From Archangium violaceum Cb vi76 (lineage in GTDB: Bacteria > Myxococcota > Myxococcia > Myxococcales > Myxococcaceae), in contig NZ_JPMI01000260.1 of the NCBI RefSeq assembly GCF_000733295.1, positions 1-38,054 of the forward strand: DNA of 38,054 nt, written 5' to 3'. Below, piece after piece: positions 34,634 to 38,054 of the stretch (its first letter is position 1; every line of letters starts with the position of its first letter). The notes beneath the pieces are model-generated. The model did no database searches. It had not been told where the DNA came from and worked only from the letters and a program-made list of their open reading frames with translations. Position numbers and translations under genes: made by a program.

Positions 34634-36586
34634 TCACGCGCCCAGGAGGAAGGGACCCAGCTGGTCCGCGTGCACTTCCCATCCGAGATCCCCCTGGCGA
34701 ACGTAGCGCCGGATCCGAACCTGGTACTTGGGGAGTCCATTCCGGTCCCGATCACGGAACACCTCCACGAGGTTGAAGCCGTTGTTCGCCGAAATCTCAC
34801 GGCTGCCCAGCGAGGGCGCAGCGGCGATGCGGAGCGTGCGTCCCCCGGAGTGGTTCAGCCATCGTTCCTCGGCGAACCAGCCGGTGTGGACATGACCGCA
34901 GAGCACCAGGCAGAAGCCCTTCTCCATCAGCACCTGCTTGACGGCCCCCGCGTTGAGCAGCCCCGAATAGCGCGCCACCTCCGTGGAGGGGAGCGGCGAG
35001 GGCGGGTGGTGCATGACGGAGATCCGCACTGGGAGGCTGTCCTTCCAGTGATGCGTGCTGACGCGGCGCAAGTCCCTGTCCTCCACCAGCCCGGGATCGA
35101 TGCGGGCCGCGTCCGTCGCGAGCTTATCGGCCTTCTCCCGCTGCTCTTTCGTTGGCACCTTCGGGAGCTTCGCCAGTTCCTGGAGGAGATTGTAGTGCTC
35201 CCGCTCTTCCTCGATCTGCCCTCCGAGCTCACTCGTCCCCAGGAGGAGGACCGTGATGCCGAGATCCGGCCACTCGATCGGCTCGAGCTTCCGGTCGGCG
35301 GGTGGCACCTCAAGGTGCGGGTGCGCGTAGCCGTGGAAGAAGTCGGCGAAGTTCTGGTGCCGAGCGGGCTGGAGCCCCCCGCGAGTCTGGCTCCAGTCGA
35401 CATCATGGTTGCCACCCACCAGGAGGATCCGTTGGGCATCTTCGCCGAGCAGGACATGCGGCTCCAGCAACGGCGGGAGCCGGTCCAGCCAGTTCCGCGC
35501 CTCCTGGCACTGCTCCTTCGTCGCCCACTCCGTCAGATCTCCCGAGATGATGATCACGTGCGGTGCCTTGCCGCTCCTGCGCAGCCCCTCCAGGTGGGAC
35601 AGGTAGCTTTCGCGGACGAGGCCAGGATCGAGCGCTTCGGCCAGCAATCCGGCCTCCTTGGCGTCGATGCTCTGCGCGGACTTCGGACCGACATGGATGT
35701 CCGAGAGGTGGTGGATGCGCAACGGAGAGAGGCGAGCGGCCAACACCGGGTCGGCGATCCGAAGACGCCCCGTGGCGGCATCCTCCTCCACGAGCCCTGC
35801 GTCCACCAGCGGCTCGCAGGAGCGGGAATCCACCGCCTCGCTCCTCACGATGGCGTGGAGCAGTCCCTGGTGGCCCTCTGTGAGGGCATCCCAGAAGACA
35901 TGGTGGAAGTACCGATGCTGTGTGGTCTCGGAGGCATCCAGCACCGTCTTGAGGAGCTTACGCGCCAGGGGCACGCCTTGTTTCCGAGCCCGCTCGTCCA
36001 CCTCGAAGAGCAGCTCGAGCAGGAACGGGGTTCGCCTCCAGTCTGGTGGCACCTGTGCCAGCACCTCGTGAGCTTCGGAAGTCCGCGCCAGCTTCGCGGC
36101 CTCTGGGGGAGCGAGGGGGTCGAGCCGCAGGATGGATTTGAAGGAGATGCGCCCGTTGCCTCCATCCGCGCGCTGGAGATGGTGCAACTCCCGGGGCGTC
36201 AGCGCGAGGATCACGCTTGTCCTGGCGCTCCGTAGCTTCTCGCACCGAGAGAGGAATGCCTGGGCGGCATTGAGCGACGTGGCCTCGTCGCCGGTTTCGA
36301 TCAGGCCGGAGATCTCGTCCAGGAGCCAGAAGCCTTCGGGCTTCACCTTCTTGCTGGAGGACCAGGTCTTCTTGTCGCTGGGCAGGCGCAGTTCCAGGTA
36401 GCACGCTGAAGCGCCCAACCGATGCTCCAGCTCCCGGAGCGTCCACGTCTTGCCGTAGCGGCGAGGCGCAAGCACCAGCCAGAGCGCCCCTTCTGGGGGA
36501 GGCGTCCGCACCTTCTGCAACAGCTCCGTGTAATCGCGGGCCGTCAGGTTCGCATCGTAGCCGCGGCGGGCGTCATAGGTGGCCAT
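34634..36586 (-). CDS. ATPase fused to calcineurin-like metallophosphoesterase
   Basis: A 650-residue two-part protein. Residues about 10-285 form a P-loop ATPase: Walker A APRRYGKTW (40-48), Walker B FWLLDE (86-91) and a helical lid. Residues about 288-600 are a metallophosphoesterase with every metal motif: HLSDIHVG (Asp296, His298), ISGDLTEW (Asp350), GGNHDVDW (Asn393, His394), VMHHPP (His526) and CGHVHTGW (His565, His567). This family cleaves phosphodiesters or phosphomonoesters, including nucleic acids and cyclic nucleotides. No signal peptide is present. Its ATG lies 11 bp after the stop of the WD40-ATPase gene, and GGAG overlaps that stop (TGAGGAG), so the pair is co-translated. A conflict/defence role is inference. 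Confidence 0.87.
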   Translation of the reverse strand: MATYDARRGYDANLTARDYTELLQKVRTPPPEGALWLVLAPRRYGKTWTLRELEHRLGASACYLELRLPSDKKTWSSSKKVKPEGFWLLDEISGLIETGDEATSLNAAQAFLSRCEKLRSARTSVILALTPRELHHLQRADGGNGRISFKSILRLDPLAPPEAAKLARTSEAHEVLAQVPPDWRRTPFLLELLFEVDERARKQGVPLARKLLKTVLDASETTQHRYFHHVFWDALTEGHQGLLHAIVRSEAVDSRSCEPLVDAGLVEEDAATGRLRIADPVLAARLSPLRIHHLSDIHVGPKSAQSIDAKEAGLLAEALDPGLVRESYLSHLEGLRRSGKAPHVIIISGDLTEWATKEQCQEARNWLDRLPPLLEPHVLLGEDAQRILLVGGNHDVDWSQTRGGLQPARHQNFADFFHGYAHPHLEVPPADRKLEPIEWPDLGITVLLLGTSELGGQIEEEREHYNLLQELAKLPKVPTKEQREKADKLATDAARIDPGLVEDRDLRRVSTHHWKDSLPVRISVMHHPPSPLPSTEVARYSGLLNAGAVKQVLMEKGFCLVLCGHVHTGWFAEERWLNHSGGRTLRIAAAPSLGSREISANNGFNLVEVFRDRDRNGLPKYQVRIRRYVRQGDLGWEVHADQLGPFLLGA

Positions 36587-36597
36587 GTGTCAGCTCC

Positions 36598-38054
36598 TCA
36601 CGGGTCCAGGGCCTCCGCGCGGCGACGGAGCCAGTCAAAGAACGGTCGATCCGTCAACCAGCGGCCCGACTCAGTGCACAGCCCGGTGTCCACCAGCAGC
36701 GTCCGCTCCTCGGGCGGCAGCGCGTGGAACTCCGGCCGCCGCTCGCGGTGGGTGAAGAGAAGCTTCCTCACGGACTCGGGGAACTCTCGGAGGCGATCCT
36801 CAAACACCGCGGAGCGCCCGACCAGCAGGCGCTGATCGTACAGCTCGGCGAGCGCGGCCTTGTCGTTGAAGGGCTTGAGGTTGCCAGCCTCACGCGCGAA
36901 GTACAGCGCGTGGCCCATGGCCTGCAAGTAGAAGGGCCACTCGCCACACAGTTCCAGGAGCCAGTCCGCCACGCGATCCGGGACCAAACCTGGGACCGCC
37001 TCCGTGAGGAAGCGGCGCGCCTCCTCTTGGGGGATGGGCTCGAGCACGACCGGAGTGAAGTCGTTGCCAAAGGAGGAACCGGGGCAGACCTCGTTGGCGC
37101 GGCGGATGATCCGTACCCAGTCCCAGTGCGAGCCCGCGAGCACGAGGGCGGCATGGCGCTGGCCCAACTCGCGCAGCCACGGGAAGAGCGTCTCGTCGCC
37201 CCGCTCGAGCGCGCCCACCTCGTCCAGGAGGTAGACGTGGCGGAGAGCCTTGGCCCGGGAGCGCCTGCCCAGCTCCCGGAGCAGCTTGTCGCCAGGTGAG
37301 GAGCCGCGCGGGGTGGAGGTCGCCAGCGCTGGCTCCAGCAGCAGCGCCAGCTCGTCGGCGGAGCGGGGCGGGCGTCCCTGGAGTGACTCGTAGCGGACTG
37401 TGTACCCAGCCTCGGAGAGACGGTGAGACATGTGCTCCAGCAGCCATGTCTTTCCCGCCCTGCGGGGGCCCAGGAGGATGGCCGGGCTGCGTCCTGTCAC
37501 CAGCGCGAGCAACTCGTGGACGGTGGTCTCCCGGCCCACGAGGTGCCCGTCGTCTTCGAGCGCGGAGCCAGGCCGGAATGGGGAGGAGGGGAGCGCTTCA
37601 GCGGAGGGGGAAGGAGACGAAGCCTTGGGAGCCGATTCAGGAACGTGGTGACACTCGCCATCCCAGGGCTCGCCGCCTGACCAGCCTCGTGCGGCCAGCT
37701 CTTTTGCCAGCTCGTTGCTGTCTCCTGGCCTGCCTTCCAGCGCCGCCCTCACCTTGTCAGGCCGGTAAAGAATGGAGCGCAGCATTCGAGGGAGGGGGAG
37801 GTAGAGGAGCGTCTCAGGCCGCTCGGGTCGAGCCACGGACAACCAGTGGCGCGAAGGATCTCCGTTGAAGAGACAATAGCCGCTCGGTGTGGACGCCAGG
37901 CTGCTCGGGCCCGCTACCCTCCACTTCACCAGGAGCTGGCCTTTCTTGGTATCCCAGATGCACAGGCCGTCAGACCCCGAGGAGGCCAGCCTCCGTCCGT
38001 CCCCGCTCCAGGACACGGACAAGACAATGCCTGCGTGACCCGAGAGGGAGCGCA
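36598..38054 (-). CDS. WD40-ATPase fusion, partial (runs off right edge)
   Basis: At least 485 residues; the N-terminus lies beyond 38054. The visible start (SLSGHAGIVLSVSWSGDGRR, then LASSGSDGLCIWD) is a canonical WD40 repeat, and further repeats probably precede it. A linker of about 120 residues follows, then an AAA/archaeal-type ATPase: HLVGRE, Walker A LLGPRRAGKTW and Walker B VYLLDE, a LVLAGSHWDW sensor-like strand and CGEWPFYLQAMGHALY. A C-terminal winged-helix-like part ends in FFDWLRRRAEALDP. In many STAND proteins the ATPase comes before the repeats; here WD40 is first. An in-frame TTG exists at 38022, but the WD40 repeat begins before it, so the true start is outside. Confidence 0.85.
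   Translation of the reverse strand, partial: RSLSGHAGIVLSVSWSGDGRRLASSGSDGLCIWDTKKGQLLVKWRVAGPSSLASTPSGYCLFNGDPSRHWLSVARPERPETLLYLPLPRMLRSILYRPDKVRAALEGRPGDSNELAKELAARGWSGGEPWDGECHHVPESAPKASSPSPSAEALPSSPFRPGSALEDDGHLVGRETTVHELLALVTGRSPAILLGPRRAGKTWLLEHMSHRLSEAGYTVRYESLQGRPPRSADELALLLEPALATSTPRGSSPGDKLLRELGRRSRAKALRHVYLLDEVGALERGDETLFPWLRELGQRHAALVLAGSHWDWVRIIRRANEVCPGSSFGNDFTPVVLEPIPQEEARRFLTEAVPGLVPDRVADWLLELCGEWPFYLQAMGHALYFAREAGNLKPFNDKAALAELYDQRLLVGRSAVFEDRLREFPESVRKLLFTHRERRPEFHALPPEERTLLVDTGLCTESGRWLTDRPFFDWLRRRAEALDP

Overview
The window is a high-GC, gene-dense stretch that looks like a chromosome segment from a myxobacterium (Myxococcota, probably the Cystobacter/Archangium side). 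This is judged from gene content, not from any search: many multi-domain histidine kinases, an RCC1-repeat lipoprotein, abundant lipoproteins, an ASPIC/UnbV protein, a GH3-family ligase, and a lipoprotein toxin with an Imm11-like immunity partner. I see 26 protein-coding genes, one probable gene remnant, no rRNA or tRNA gene, and no CRISPR array.

Layout. Bases 1-5.7 kb: a large RCC1-repeat lipoprotein running off the left edge, an arginase/agmatinase-family hydrolase, a secreted CAP-domain protein, a dienelactone-hydrolase-like lipoprotein and an FKBP-type prolyl isomerase lipoprotein. Bases 5.9-11.7 kb: three rightward histidine kinases (the second and third carry N-terminal receiver domains and overlap) followed by a SRPBCC protein. 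Bases 11.7-16.6 kb: an intergenic area with a palindromic repeat and an outer-membrane-protein remnant, a palindrome-rich promoter, a lipoprotein/partner gene pair, two GNAT proteins and a TPR lipoprotein. Bases 16.8-28.9 kb: a long leftward run of two more histidine kinases, an MFS permease, a zinc-ribbon protein, a Rieske oxygenase, a GH3-family ligase, a GNAT-like protein and a membrane RnfD-like/FG-GAP/UnbV fusion. Bases 29.0-32.5 kb: a fatty-acid desaturase, a small membrane protein, and a subtilisin-like protease behind a structured leader.

Bases 32.6-38.05 kb look like a conflict island. A Sit-like lipoprotein with a C-terminal AHH nuclease motif is directly followed by an Imm11/DUF1629-like immunity gene. 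Convergent to them are two tightly coupled genes: a WD40-ATPase fusion (cut by the right edge) and an ATPase-metallophosphoesterase fusion. The two ATPase modules share a similar P-loop (PRRxGKTW). This pair is my best candidate for an undescribed system, with WD40 as possible sensor and phosphoesterase as possible effector.

A 34-bp dispersed palindromic repeat occurs six times. One copy lies inside the GH3 gene and is translated in frame. Another abuts the same gene's start codon and supplies its Shine-Dalgarno sequence.
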